In this document: positions 1 to 9,078 of the stretch, piece after piece
How the letters are laid out: the number at the start of each line of letters is the position of its first letter
Position numbering within the stretch: the first letter of the stretch is position 1
From: Micromonospora tarapacensis
GTDB taxonomy: Bacteria; Actinomycetota; Actinomycetes; Mycobacteriales; Micromonosporaceae
Direction: 5' to 3'
Assembly (NCBI RefSeq): GCF_019697375.1
Contig: NZ_JAHCDI010000003.1
Location: 310,001-374,000 of the forward strand
Length of the DNA stretch: 64,000 nt
Position numbers and translations under genes: made by a program
The notes under the pieces: generated by a model
What the model was told of the DNA's origin: nothing
Database searches by the model: none
The model's input: the letters and a program-made list of their open reading frames with translations, nothing else

Positions 1-318
1 CCGGGTCACCGGGTCGATCTCCAGGATCGCGTCCATCGCGATGGTGCTGATCACCACCGCACCGTTGACGGCGTTCGCCGCGCCGGCAAGTCCGGTGCGG
101 GCACCCTGTGGCACCACCGGCACGCCGTGCCGGCCGGCCGCCCGGATCACTGCGGCCACCTCCGCGGTGCTGCGCGGCCGGGTCACGACCAGCGGTGTTC
201 CCGCCGCGCACAGGTCGGCCTCGTCCCGCGCGTGGGCGCGGAGCAGATCCGGGTCGGTGTGGACCGCCTCCGGCCCGAGGGCGGCTCGCAGTTCGTCGAG
301 GAGCGGGGAGGTGGCCAT
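1..318 (-). CDS. FAD-binding oxidase, GlcD type (3' part outside window)
   Basis: The first 106 codons of a flavoprotein of the FAD-linked oxidase C / GlcD family (glycolate oxidase or D-lactate dehydrogenase type). The start of the PCMH-type FAD-binding domain is visible: VVTRPRSTAEVAAVIRAAG, then the pyrophosphate-binding segment VVPQGARTGLAGAANA. Members oxidise 2-hydroxy acids in the cytosol or at the membrane. The ATG at 318 is preceded by TAGCCT on the minus strand (326-331) with 7 nt between, so the mRNA is probably leaderless. The substrate cannot be judged from this fragment. Family assignment is firm, function is not. Confidence 0.85.
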   Translation of the reverse strand, partial: MATSPLLDELRAALGPEAVHTDPDLLRAHARDEADLCAAGTPLVVTRPRSTAEVAAVIRAAGRHGVPVVPQGARTGLAGAANAVNGAVVISTIAMDAILEIDPVTR

Positions 319-374
319 GCGGCCGAGGCTACGACCGGCCAGCGATGATCACCAAGCTGGGGGTCGTCGCCGGG

Positions 375-380
375 TACGGT
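375..380 (+). promoter_or_regulatory. -10 box TACGGT of a leaderless start
   Basis: TACGGT fits TANNNT and ends 7 nt before GTG 388. It selects this start over GTG 379, which lies inside the box. Confidence 0.45.
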
Positions 381-387
381 GGCTGCC

Positions 388-765
388 GTGATCTACGTCG
401 ACCGGCCGGCCTGGCCGGCGCGGGGTCGGCTCTGGTCGCACCTGATCAGCGACGTCGCCCTCGCCGAACTGCACGCGTTCGCCGAGACGCTGGGCGCGCC
501 CAGGTGTGCCTTCGACCGGGACCACTACGACATTCCCGCGGAGCGCTTTCCGATGGCGGTCTGGCTGGGCGCACGCGTCGTCCCGAGCCGCGACCTGGTC
601 CGCCTCCTCCGCAACGCCGCCCTCCGCCGCCCCAAACACCTCACCCCCGCCTCCACCCCGCCGCCCCGCCACCCCGCCGCCGCCCCCGCCGCCGCCGTCG
701 ATCATGCAGTTGTGGCACCTCCCAAAAAGGTAGAAGGCGACAAAGCACCTGCCACAACTGCATGA
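388..765 (+). CDS. DUF4031 protein with a C-terminus read from a repeat element
   Basis: Short cytosolic protein of the DUF4031 family (function unknown). The conserved part covers about residues 1-90: MIYVDRPAWPARGRLWSHL at the start, then FDRDHYDIPAERFPMA. The GTG at 388 is preferred over GTG 379 because TACGGT at 375-380 lies 7 nt before it, a leaderless arrangement. After about residue 90 the protein becomes Pro/Ala-rich, and its last 23 codons and stop lie inside the inverted-repeat element at 695-772. The original C-terminus was therefore probably replaced or extended by that element. The next gene (HD hydrolase) converges on it. Confidence 0.7.
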   Translation: MIYVDRPAWPARGRLWSHLISDVALAELHAFAETLGAPRCAFDRDHYDIPAERFPMAVWLGARVVPSRDLVRLLRNAALRRPKHLTPASTPPPRHPAAAPAAAVDHAVVAPPKKVEGDKAPATTA

Positions 766-772
766 TCGACGG
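695..772. repeat. MITE-like element with 23-bp perfect terminal inverted repeats
   Basis: Positions 695-717 are the exact reverse complement of 750-772, separated by a 32-nt centre. The centre contains an A-run and is much less GC-rich than the surroundings. There is no open reading frame of its own and no obvious target-site duplication. The element sits between two convergent genes and supplies the last codons and the stop of the DUF4031 gene. It could be a dispersed intergenic repeat or MITE, or a large bidirectional terminator hairpin. The very long perfect arms favour a mobile or dispersed repeat. Confidence 0.7.
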
Positions 773-955
773 GGCAGGGCAGGGCAGGGCGGGGCGGGGC
801 GGGGCAGGGCAGGGCGGGGCGGGGCGGGGCGGGGCGGGGCGGGGCAGGGCAGGACGGGGCAGGACGGGGCAGGGCAGGACGGGGCAGGGCGGGGTGGGGC
901 AGGGCGGGGGTGGGGCAGGGCGGGGGTGGGGCAGGGTGGGGGTGGGGGGTGTTAG
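771..955. repeat. GGGGC/AGGGC/GGACG pentanucleotide tandem repeat
   Basis: About 185 bp of back-to-back 5-nt units (GGGGC, AGGGC, occasional GGACG), ending in runs of GGGGGT. The plus strand is almost pure G/C with every C isolated, giving many G-runs of 3-5 that could form G-quadruplexes. On the other side of the hairpin element (about 611-696) the plus strand is C-rich, so strand composition flips at the hairpin. The tract is noncoding and lies between convergent genes. Confidence 0.85.
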
Positions 956-1590
956 GGGGTGAGGGTGGTTAGTTCGCGGGTCAGGTTGGTGCGGGCGCGG
1001 TTCGTCCAGGAGGTGGCCAGGGCGGGGACGCGGTACAGGGCGGGGAGGGCGAGCAGGCCGGAGAGGACCCGGGCGCGGCCGGTCCGGTAGTCGGGCTCGG
1101 GCACGTGGGCGTACTCCCGCCGGATCGCGGCGGCGTACCGGTCGTACTCCGGCTCGGGTGCGGCCAGCACTGCCAGGTCGGCGTCGCAGAGCAGCCCGCC
1201 GGCACTGTCCGCCGGCTCCACCACGTGCCCGGCGGTGAGCAGGACCAGGCGGCCCACCTCGGCGACCTCGGCAGCGGGCAGCCCGGTCCGGGCGAGCAGG
1301 GTGCCGGCGAGCACCGCGCTGTCGCGTTCGTTCCGGTCGCCCGGCACGCGGGGGTCGTACACCGCGTCGTGGCACCACGCGGCGAGTCGGACCAGGTCAG
1401 GTCGCGGCGCCGTCGAGGCGTACCGGTCGACCACGTCGAGCACCGCGGCCAGGTGCTCGACCGTGTGGTAGTGCCGATGCGGCTCCCGCCACCGCCTGAC
1501 CAACTCCTCCCCGGCGACGTCCACCGCGGCCGGGTCGGTCGACCCGGCGGCCAGAGCGGCCGTTCGCCACCGTTCGATCAGCTCCGTCAC
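952..1590 (-). CDS. HD-domain metal-dependent phosphohydrolase (COG4339-like)
   Basis: A 212-residue cytosolic protein of the predicted metal-dependent HD hydrolase group (COG4339). Visible features are RHYHTVEHLAAVLDV followed by WCHDAVYD, which carries the His-Asp pair, and a later CDADLAVL with another acidic metal ligand. The physiological substrate of the family is not established. The GTG at 1590 is chosen because upstream extension runs into sequence antisense to the FUSC gene and loses similarity. It is transcribed toward the tandem repeat and convergent with the DUF4031 gene. Confidence 0.8.
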   Translation of the reverse strand: MTELIERWRTAALAAGSTDPAAVDVAGEELVRRWREPHRHYHTVEHLAAVLDVVDRYASTAPRPDLVRLAAWCHDAVYDPRVPGDRNERDSAVLAGTLLARTGLPAAEVAEVGRLVLLTAGHVVEPADSAGGLLCDADLAVLAAPEPEYDRYAAAIRREYAHVPEPDYRTGRARVLSGLLALPALYRVPALATSWTNRARTNLTRELTTLTP

Positions 1591-1745
1591 CTGGCCGAGT
1601 CTGCCCGACCTGACCCATGCCGCACCGGATGCCGCATCCCGTAGCGGCCACCGGCTCGCTCGCGGGGAAGACCCGGACGGAGGGCGTCGAGCGGACGTGC
1701 CGCGTCGGCGAGGAATGTCCCGGCGGGTGGAGGGTAGTCCCGGCC

Positions 1746-3005
1746 ATGGCGGTGGGCCGGAACCGACGATTTCCGCTGCTGCGTCGTGCCACGCGCGACC
1801 GCCGGCCCGACCTGGATTCGGCCCGGATCGCCGAGACCGTGGCGCAGCTGCACCGCCGTGGCAGGGCCACCCTGCGTGACCGCCTGCACCGGGTGCGGCT
1901 GTCGCTCGGCCTGGCCGCGCAGGCGGGCCTCGCGGCCGGGCTGTCCTGGGTGGCCGCACACGAGCTGCTGGGCAACCCGCAACCGGTGTTCGCCCCGATC
2001 TCCGCCGTCGGCACCCTGGCCGTCTCGGTTGGCCAGCGATTCCGCCGGACGGTGGAGCTGATCCTCGGGGTGGGCGTCGGGGTGTTGGTCGGCGACCTGC
2101 TGATCTACTTCCTCGGCACCGGACCCTGGCAACTCGGGCTCATCGTCACCGCCGCCATCGTGCTGACCGTCTTCGCCGGGGGCAGCGTCGCCATCGTCAT
2201 CCAGGCCGCGGCGACCGCGGTGCTGATCGTGACGCTCAGCCCGTCGGTCGGGGACGTGGAGATACCCCGGTTCATCGACGCGCTCGTCGGTGGCAGCACC
2301 GCGCTGCTGGTCACCGCGTTGCTGCTGCCGCTCAACCCGCTACGGGTGCTCAACCGGGCCGCCCGTCCGGCGCTGGACCTGCTCGCCACGCAGCTCGACA
2401 CCACCGCGAACGGCCTGCGGGACCGGGACCGGGACCGGATCCAACAGGCGCAGGACCGGCTGCGGGACAACAAGCAGGAGCTGGCCACCTTCAGCGAGGC
2501 GATCGAGGGGGCGAAGGAGACCGCGCTGCTCTCCCCGGCGCGCTGGCACCGGCGCAGCGAACTGACCCACTACGCGGAGGCGGCCGACCCGATCGACCGG
2601 GCGATGCGCAACAGCGGCACGTTGATCCGCCGGGCGGTCACCCTGGTCGAGGATTCCGAGCCGATCCCGGAACCGATGCCCGACGCGGTCGCCCACCTCG
2701 CCGAGTCGGTCCGGCTGTTGCAGCGGGAGTTCGCCCAGGGTGAGGAGCCCGAGCAGGCCCGGGAGCGGTCACTTCGCGCGGTCAGCGAGGCCGGCCGGGC
2801 GTACGGCGAGGGGGTCGGCTTCTCTGGCAGCGTGGTGGTGGCTCAGGTGCGCACCACCGCCAGCGATCTGCTGGTGGCCTCGGGGATCAGCCAGGAGGAG
2901 GCCAACCGGCTGGTGCGGCAGTCCTTCGGCGAGCAGGACCGACCGGGGGCACCGGCCGGGCCGGAACCGGCCGTCAAGCCGCCCGCCGCGCCGGCCGTGG
3001 GCTGA
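1746..3005 (+). CDS. FUSC / aromatic acid exporter family membrane protein
   Basis: A 419-residue integral membrane protein of the ArAE/FUSC exporter type. Hydrophobic segments cluster at about residues 45-190 (LAAQAGLAAGLSWVAAHELL; LILGVGVGVLVGDLLIYFLG; IVIQAAATAVLIVTL; GGSTALLVTALLLPL). A long cytoplasmic helical region follows (residues about 195-390) with charged heptads. Members are thought to export aromatic acids or similar organic anions; the substrate here is unknown. ATG 1746 begins the conserved sequence; earlier in-frame codons look like untranslated leader. It diverges from the HD hydrolase gene. Confidence 0.85.
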   Translation: MAVGRNRRFPLLRRATRDRRPDLDSARIAETVAQLHRRGRATLRDRLHRVRLSLGLAAQAGLAAGLSWVAAHELLGNPQPVFAPISAVGTLAVSVGQRFRRTVELILGVGVGVLVGDLLIYFLGTGPWQLGLIVTAAIVLTVFAGGSVAIVIQAAATAVLIVTLSPSVGDVEIPRFIDALVGGSTALLVTALLLPLNPLRVLNRAARPALDLLATQLDTTANGLRDRDRDRIQQAQDRLRDNKQELATFSEAIEGAKETALLSPARWHRRSELTHYAEAADPIDRAMRNSGTLIRRAVTLVEDSEPIPEPMPDAVAHLAESVRLLQREFAQGEEPEQARERSLRAVSEAGRAYGEGVGFSGSVVVAQVRTTASDLLVASGISQEEANRLVRQSFGEQDRPGAPAGPEPAVKPPAAPAVG

Positions 3006-3062
3006 GTCGGCGGGGCGGCGGATGCCCCGACCGGCCGGGCCGCGGGTGACTACGCTGACCGC

Positions 3063-4514
3063 ATGGTCGACACCCCGCCCGGCGGATCGCCGTCGCCGTC
3101 GCCGTCCGTGGCCGCCGCACCAGGCGCGGGTTCCGGCGTACCAGGAATGCCACGCCGCCGCCTCAGCTGGCGGCGGGCGCTGGTCCTGACCGGGGTGATC
3201 GTGCTGATCGCGGCCTGCGCGATCTTCATGCTCTTCACGCTCGGCACTAGCCTCGGCCCGGAGGCGCTGCTGGTCGGTGCCGCCGCCGCGGTGCTGCCGG
3301 TCCCGGTGCTGGTGGCCTGCTTCCTCTGGCTCGACCGGTACGAACCCGAACCGCTCAAGTATCTGATCTTCTGCTTCGCCTGGGGTGCCTTCGTATCCAC
3401 GGCGGCGTCGCTGACGGTCAACGAGACGGCCGCCGGCTGGTTCGAGGACCAGGGGCTGCCGGTCGCGCTGACCGCCGTGCTGGTCGCGCCGTTCATCGAG
3501 GAGTTGACCAAGGCGCTCGGGCCGATCCTGCTGCTGATCTTCCGGCGGCGGGAATGGTCGGGCATCACCGACGGCCTGGTCTACTGCGGGCTCTCCGCGA
3601 TCGGATTCGCGATGGTGGAGAACATCCTCTACCTGGGTGGCTACGGTTACGCCTCGGGCGTCGAGGAGTACGGCCCGGCCACCGGGGCGCAGCAGGTCTT
3701 CGCCATCTTCATCGTCCGGATCCTGCTGTTCGGTTTCGCCCATCCGCTGTTCACCTCGATGACCGGTGTGGGCCTCGGCATCGCGGCCCGCTCGGCGGAC
3801 CGGCGGGTCCGGTTCTTCGCCCCGGTCGCCGGCCTGCTGCTGGCGATGATGCTGCACGGGACGTGGAACCTGCTGCCGACGCTGACCCAGGCCACCGGAG
3901 AGGTGCTGATCTCGCTCTTCGGGTTCGTCGGAGTGATGGTGCCGATCTTCTTCGGCATGGTCGGCCTGGCGGTGTGGCTGCGCGCCTGGGAGGGCCGGCT
4001 CACCGAGCGGATCCTGCCGGACTACGTCCGGGCCGGCTGGCTCAGCCCGCCGGAGGTGGCCGCGCTGAGCAGCCTCGGCCGGCGGCATGCGGCCCGGGTG
4101 TGGGCCCGGCGGGTGGGTGGTGACGCCGGCCTTCGGGCGATGCGCGCCTACCAGTTCGCGGCGACCCGGCTCGCCCTGCTGCGTGACGGCGCGACGCGGG
4201 GCCTGGATCGCCGCCCCGTCGACCGGGAGCGGACGGCGCGGGAGGAACAGGAACTGCTCGACTCGATCACCGCCTACCGGTCGTTCTTCGTGGGCCGTGA
4301 CCCGCAGTCCCCGGTCGGAGTCTGGGACGGGCGCCGCTATCACCTGCGCTTCCCCGACGGATCCCAGCGCCCGGTGGAGGCACCCGAGGAACCGGTGGTG
4401 CCGATCCCGGTGGTGCTCGTCCCACCGCCTCCACCACCGTCGTTCCCCGGTTACGGCCCGCCCGGCTGGTACGGTCCGCGTCCCGCGGCGCCGTGGCCGC
4501 CCGGTCAGCCCTGA
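3063..4514 (+). CDS. PrsW-family intramembrane metalloprotease
   Basis: A 483-residue multi-spanning protein with the three PrsW motifs: EELTK (about residue 147), ENILY (about 186) and HGTWN (about 265), which hold the predicted zinc and catalytic residues inside membrane helices. PrsW-type proteases cleave membrane proteins such as anti-sigma factors in Bacillus; the target here is unknown. The N-terminal 30 residues and the C-terminal 60 (Pro/Gly-rich) look disordered. TACGCT at 3051-3056 ends 6 nt before the ATG, so translation is probably leaderless. The gene stands alone. Confidence 0.85.
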   Translation: MVDTPPGGSPSPSPSVAAAPGAGSGVPGMPRRRLSWRRALVLTGVIVLIAACAIFMLFTLGTSLGPEALLVGAAAAVLPVPVLVACFLWLDRYEPEPLKYLIFCFAWGAFVSTAASLTVNETAAGWFEDQGLPVALTAVLVAPFIEELTKALGPILLLIFRRREWSGITDGLVYCGLSAIGFAMVENILYLGGYGYASGVEEYGPATGAQQVFAIFIVRILLFGFAHPLFTSMTGVGLGIAARSADRRVRFFAPVAGLLLAMMLHGTWNLLPTLTQATGEVLISLFGFVGVMVPIFFGMVGLAVWLRAWEGRLTERILPDYVRAGWLSPPEVAALSSLGRRHAARVWARRVGGDAGLRAMRAYQFAATRLALLRDGATRGLDRRPVDRERTAREEQELLDSITAYRSFFVGRDPQSPVGVWDGRRYHLRFPDGSQRPVEAPEEPVVPIPVVLVPPPPPPSFPGYGPPGWYGPRPAAPWPPGQP

Positions 4515-4525
4515 CCGGGCGGGCC

Positions 4526-4693
4526 TCAACTCATCAGGCTGGTGAGAAAGTCGCCGAGCCCCTGGGCCATCATCATCAGGGCCGCTCCGATGGCCTTGAA
4601 CAGCTGCGCGGCCCCCTCCGGCCGGAACGCCATGAAGTAGATCAGGAACGCGAGGCTTCCCCAGGCCAGCACCTTCTTCACGAAAACCGGCAT
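4526..4693 (-). CDS. small membrane protein, function unknown
   Basis: A 55-residue protein with two hydrophobic stretches (VLAWGSLAFLIYFMAF and IGAALMMMAQGLGDFL) separated by a short polar loop. The ATG at 4693 has a strong Shine-Dalgarno (GGGAGGGACG just upstream), which rules out the in-frame extension to 4747. It lies downstream of, and in the same direction as, the GroES-like gene and converges with the PrsW gene. I do not recognise a function. Confidence 0.65.
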   Translation of the reverse strand: MPVFVKKVLAWGSLAFLIYFMAFRPEGAAQLFKAIGAALMMMAQGLGDFLTSLMS

Positions 4694-4775
4694 CGTCCCT
4701 CCCCAGAGCCGGTGGTGCGGCTGGCTTCCCGCCGGGGAGCGCGGCAAACGGCTGCCGGGTCGAGGGCCCGGAATC

Positions 4776-5114
4776 TCAGAGGTAGAGCCCGGTGGCGCTC
4801 TCCTCGACCCGCTCGGCGGCGACCGCGTGCACGTCGCGCTCGCGCAGCAGCACGTAGCCGCGGCCGTGCAGCTCGACCTCGGAGCGATCGTCGGGGTCGA
4901 AGAGCACCCGGTCGCCGGAGACGATCGCGCGTACGTGCGGACCGACGCCCACCGCGATGGCCCACGCCAGGCGTTTGCCCACGGCCGCGGTGGCGGGGAT
5001 CACGATGCCGGCGCTGGAGCGCCGTTCGCCGTCGCTGCCCTCCAGCCGCACCAGCACCCGGTCGTGCAGCAGCCGGATGGGCAGGCCGGAGTCGAGATTC
5101 GGGTCGGCTGTCAC
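4776..5114 (-). CDS. GroES-like co-chaperonin family protein
   Basis: A 112-residue protein with the Cpn10 fold signature: IRLLHDRVLVRLEG near the N-terminus, SSAGIVIPATA in the mobile-loop position, and GDRVLFDPDD/GRGYVLLRE toward the end. It is longer than canonical GroES (about 97 residues), and no groEL is adjacent, so it is probably a divergent paralogue and not the housekeeping co-chaperonin. The GTG at 5114 is preceded on the minus strand by TAGCGT (5122-5127) with 7 nt between, suggesting a leaderless mRNA. Confidence 0.8.
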   Translation of the reverse strand: MTADPNLDSGLPIRLLHDRVLVRLEGSDGERRSSAGIVIPATAAVGKRLAWAIAVGVGPHVRAIVSGDRVLFDPDDRSEVELHGRGYVLLRERDVHAVAAERVEESATGLYL

Positions 5115-5278
5115 GCCGCAGACGCTACCGTGTCCTTTCCGGCCCGCCGCCGGTGGTCAGCGGGGTTGGCGCGCTGGCCGGCGGGGCAATGGGTGGCGGA
5201 GCCGCTCTACCGTCAGCGTTCGGGCGTATCCTGTCCGCCCTGACGCGGTGCGCGGGCCAGATCTTGCCGGAGGTGCGC

Positions 5279-6574
5279 TTGAGCCGATTCGAGCGGATGC
5301 GCGGGCGCCTGCGTCGCGCGTACGAGTCAGGACGCGAGTCGGTCCGCGCCGGGCGCGACACACCGGCCGACGTCCCCGAGCCGGCCGAGACGGCCCCGCC
5401 GTCGAGCCCGGGGCCGGCCGCACCGCCGACCGCGACGGTGGTCGGTGCGGAGCCGCCGGCCGCGCTGCACAACTCCACCTCCAGCCGTGACGACGCGGAC
5501 GTGCCCCACGCCCTGCGGATCGCCGCCGCCTGGTCGTGGCGGCTCATCGTCGTCGGCATCGTGTTCTGGGCGCTGCTGAAACTGGTCGGCACCATCAGCA
5601 TCGTGATCATTCCGCTCGCCGTGGCGCTGCTGCTGTCGGCGTTGCTGGCACCCGCGGTCGGCTGGCTGCTGCGGGCACGCCTGCCGAGGTCGTTGTCGAC
5701 CGCCGTGGTGCTGGTCGCCGGGCTGGCCGCGGTGATCGGCACGCTGACCCTGGTGGTCAACGAGTTCATCAAGGGCGTACCGGAACTGGCCGCCAAGTCG
5801 ACCCAGGGCCTGCAGCAGATCCAGGAGTGGCTCAAGACCGGGCCGTTGCACCTGTCGGACAACGACCTCGACCGATACCTGGAGGAGAGCCAGCAGTGGG
5901 TCGACAACAACACCGAGCGGTTCACCAGCGGTGCCCTCTCCACCGCGGCCACCCTGGCCGAGGTGCTGACCGGGGCGGTGCTGGTCCTCTTCGCCACCTT
6001 CTTCTTCCTGCGTGACGGCAACCTGATCTGGCGTTTCATGGTGCGGCTGCTGCCGGTCGGCGCGCGCTGGAAGGTCGACGACGCCGGCCGGGCCGCCTGG
6101 GCGACCCTGGTCGCGTACGTCCGGGCGACGGTGCTGGTCGCCTTCATCGACGCCGTCGGCATCGGCACCTTCCTGGTCATCTTCGACGTGCCGTTCGCCT
6201 TCCCGCTGGCCGCCCTGGTCTTTCTGGGGGCGTTCATCCCGATCGTCGGTGCGACGCTCTCCGGCGGCGTGGCGGTGCTGGTCGCGCTGGTCGACAGCGG
6301 GCCGGTGACCGCGTTGATCATCCTCGGTGTGGTGATCGGGGTGCAGCAGGTGGAGGGGCATATCCTCCAGCCACTGATCATGGGCAGGGCGGTGGCCATC
6401 CACCCGCTCGCGGTGATCATCGGCCTGGCCGCCGGCGTGGTGCTCGCCGGGATCACCGGTGCGCTGGTTGCCGTCCCGCTGATCGCGGTGCTCAACACGG
6501 CGGTTCGCCGGCTGGCCGCCCGCAGCGTCCCCGACACGCCGCCCGACGCGGTCGTCGTCGCCCGCGCGCCCTGA
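5279..6574 (+). CDS. AI-2E family (PerM/YdiK) transporter
   Basis: A 431-residue membrane protein. After a cytoplasmic N-terminus of about 85 residues (Pro/Ala-rich), it has the AI-2E transporter arrangement: two helices, a soluble segment (about residues 165-225), then several helices including the conserved VQQVEGHILQPLIMGRAV. Family members export small molecules or act as antiporters; the cargo is not predictable. TTG 5279 is chosen because GGAGG lies 6 nt upstream; the open frame further upstream overlaps the GroES-like gene and is not coding. It converges with the dinG-type gene. Confidence 0.8.
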   Translation: MSRFERMRGRLRRAYESGRESVRAGRDTPADVPEPAETAPPSSPGPAAPPTATVVGAEPPAALHNSTSSRDDADVPHALRIAAAWSWRLIVVGIVFWALLKLVGTISIVIIPLAVALLLSALLAPAVGWLLRARLPRSLSTAVVLVAGLAAVIGTLTLVVNEFIKGVPELAAKSTQGLQQIQEWLKTGPLHLSDNDLDRYLEESQQWVDNNTERFTSGALSTAATLAEVLTGAVLVLFATFFFLRDGNLIWRFMVRLLPVGARWKVDDAGRAAWATLVAYVRATVLVAFIDAVGIGTFLVIFDVPFAFPLAALVFLGAFIPIVGATLSGGVAVLVALVDSGPVTALIILGVVIGVQQVEGHILQPLIMGRAVAIHPLAVIIGLAAGVVLAGITGALVAVPLIAVLNTAVRRLAARSVPDTPPDAVVVARAP

Positions 6575-6588
6575 CCCCGTCGCGCTCC

Positions 6589-6616
6589 GTGGGGGTGCCG
6601 CCGCCCCGGCACCCAC
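6589..6616. terminator. imperfect GC hairpin between convergent genes
   Basis: GTGGG.GTGCC pairs with GGCACCCAC around a short C-rich loop, with two unpaired G. It lies just after the AI-2E transporter stop and before the 3' end of the dinG-type gene. No U-tract follows, as is common in actinobacteria. Confidence 0.3.
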
Positions 6617-6701
6617 CTCGCACGCGGCGCTGGGCTACGGCCTGGCCGGCGGTCGGCCGCTCGGGTGGCGGCGGGGGCGCGACCGGTGAACCACCGGTGG
6701 C

Positions 6702-8941
6702 TCAGTCCGTCGCGAGCCGGGTCAGAGCGCCCCGGACCACCTCGGGTCGGGTGGTGTACCAGAACGGGGGTAGCGAACGGCGCAGGAACGGGCCGTAGCC
6801 CCGGGCCGTCTCCAGCCGGGAGTCGAGCACCGCCACCACGCCCCGGTCCCCGGTGGCCCGGATCAACCGGCCCACCCCCTGCGCCAGCCGGACGGCCGCG
6901 ATGGGGACGCTGACCGCGGCGAAACCCGAGCCGCCCTGCGCGTCCACCGCCGCCGCCCGCGCCGCGGCGAGCGGTTCGTCGGGTCGGGGGAAGGGCAGCC
7001 GGTCGATGACCACCAGTTGACACGAGTCACCCGGCACGTCCACCCCCTGCCACAGCGACATCACCCCGAACAGGCAACTCGACCGTTCCTCCCGGAACCG
7101 CCGGACCAGCAGCGGCAGCGCCTCCTCTCCCTGCAGCAGCACGGGCAGGTCGGTCCGGTCGCGCAGCAGCTCCGCGGCCTGCTGCGCCGCCCGCCGGGAG
7201 GAGAAGAGCCCGAGCGTACGCCCGCCCAGCGCGGTGACCAGCGTGAGCAGTTCCTCTCCGGCGGCGTCGGGCAGCCCGGAAACCCCGGGTCGGGGCAGGT
7301 GCGCGGCGACGTAGAGGATCCCCTGCCGGGGATAGTCGAACGGCGAGCCGACGTCCAACGACCGCCACCCGAGGCCGGAGTCCGCGAGCTCACCGGGCTG
7401 GCCCGCCTGCCGGCCCCCGTTGGCACCGGCGGCCGTGGCGGCGCCCACCGGACGTGCCGAGCCGGACGGTGCCGCCCCGTCCCCGGCTCTGCCCTCGTCG
7501 GGGCGGCGCTGCCCGAGGCACCGCCAGGCCCGCTCGGCCGCCGGGTGGCGTCGGCCAGGGCGGCGGCGGCCGGCGACGGCGGGGTGGGCGGGGGCGCGTC
7601 GAGGCCCAGGGCCCGGGCGACCGTGTCGAACCGGCCGCCCAGCGCGAGCGTGGCCGACGTGGCGACCACGGTCCGCTCGTCGTAGAGGTGGGTGGCGAGG
7701 GTGCCGGCGACCGAGAGCGGCGCCACCACCAGTGCCCGCCGTCCGGTGGCGTCGTTGCGCTCCACCCACGCCACGTCGTGGTCCGCCTCCTCCAGCAACC
7801 GCTGGGCGGTGGTCGACAGTTCGTCGAGGACGGCCTTGGCCTGCTGCTTGCGGACCGGATCGGGGTCGTCGGCCTTGATGTCCCCGAGGCTGTCCAGGGC
7901 CGCGCGGGTCGCGGCGTCCAGCAGCGTGCAGGACTCCCGCAACGGTTCCGGCAGGCCGCTGGTGATCCGCCCCACCGGAGCCTCGGCCAGCCCGACCGCG
8001 AGGGCGTCGCCGGACGCGGTCAGCGCCTCGGCCGTCTCCGGCCGCAGCAGCGGACGGGCCCGCCGGGCGGACCGGTCGATCAGCTCCGGGGTCAGCTCCG
8101 CCTGGGCGGCCGAGGAGACCCGGTCGGCCAGTTCGTGGGCCTCGTCGACGACGAGCAACCGGTGTGGCGGCACGATGTGTCGACCGGCGAGCATGTCGAC
8201 CGCGAGCAGGCTGTGGTTGGTGACCACGATGTCGGCCTCCCGCGCCCGCACCCGGGACGCCTCCGCGAAGCACTCCGGGCCGTACGGGCAGCGGTTCGCG
8301 CCGACGCATTCCCGGGCGGGCATGGAGACCAGCCGCCACGCCTGGTCGTCGACGCCCGGATCCAGCTCGTCACGATCACCGGTGTCGGTGTCCACGGCCC
8401 AGTCCCGCAGGCGCTGGATCTGCTTGCCGAGCCGGCCGGCCTCACCGAGCCAGCGGGTGCCGCCGCCGGGACGCTGGACCGGGGCGTCGAAGAGGGTGTC
8501 CTCCGGTTCGTTCTCGGCGGAGTTCTCCAGACGGGCCAGGCAGAGGTAGTGGTGCCGGCCCTTGAGCACCGCGAACGTCGGACGCCGTCCGAGCATCGGT
8601 TCGACCGCGTCGGCCAGCCGCGGCAGGTCGTGCTCGACCAGCTGGGCCTGCAACGCCAGGGTGGCGGTGGAGACCACGACCGGGCCGTCGACCGTCAGGG
8701 CCGGGGCGAGGTACGCGAGGGACTTGCCGGTGCCGGTGCCGGCCTGCACCAGCAGGTGTTCGCGGGCCGCCACGCACTCCTCGATCGCCGCGGCCATCTG
8801 CTGCTGGCCAGGGCGGGCCGCGCCGCCGGGCACCGCACCGACCGCGGCGGCCAGCAACCCGGCCCCACCCGGCCGGTCGCCCCGTCGGCGTGCCTTGTCA
8901 CGGGTGGTGCCGGGGCCGGTGGCGGTGTGGGGCGCAGTCAC
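6702..8941 (-). CDS. dinG: DinG/XPD-like ATP-dependent helicase, frame interrupted once
   Basis: A superfamily 2 DNA helicase of the DinG type. The N-terminal frame carries Walker A (QAGTGTGKS), an iron-sulfur cysteine cluster (YLCLARLEN, then ECVGANRCPYGPECF) and the DEAH box VVDEAHELADR. The C-terminal frame carries LFGVMSLWQGVDVPGD and the motif VI segment QGVGRLIRATGD. The frame changes inside a low-complexity linker at the four-base C run 7481-7484; one extra base restores 746 codons. Both halves look fully conserved, so a sequence error is more likely than a pseudogene. GTG 8941 follows TACCGT (8948-8953, minus strand) by 6 nt. Confidence 0.85.
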
Positions 8942-9078
8942 CGTGGCACGGTACCCGCCGGGCCCGACGTGGTCCGTACCGAACGGCCGTGTTGCGGCGT
9001 CACGGCACGGAATACCTCCTCCTCGTCCGGTAACTTCCCGACGGCGACGCGTGGGCGGAATCGGTTAGGGTGCGACTC

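Noticed and set aside
771..955. CRISPR array
   Set aside because: The repeats are 5-nt units without spacers and there are no cas genes.
2769..4529. 586-codon open frame antisense to the PrsW gene
   Set aside because: It is the GC-driven mirror of the real gene; the product is Arg/Gln/His-rich without domains and has no start signal.
4493..5278. N-terminal extension of the AI-2E transporter
   Set aside because: It overlaps the GroES-like gene and lacks family similarity; TTG 5279 has a good ribosome-binding site.
6702..8941. two separate helicase genes or a programmed frameshift
   Set aside because: The break lies in a low-complexity linker at a C run, without a slippery heptamer, and matches the error pattern seen at twelve other sites.
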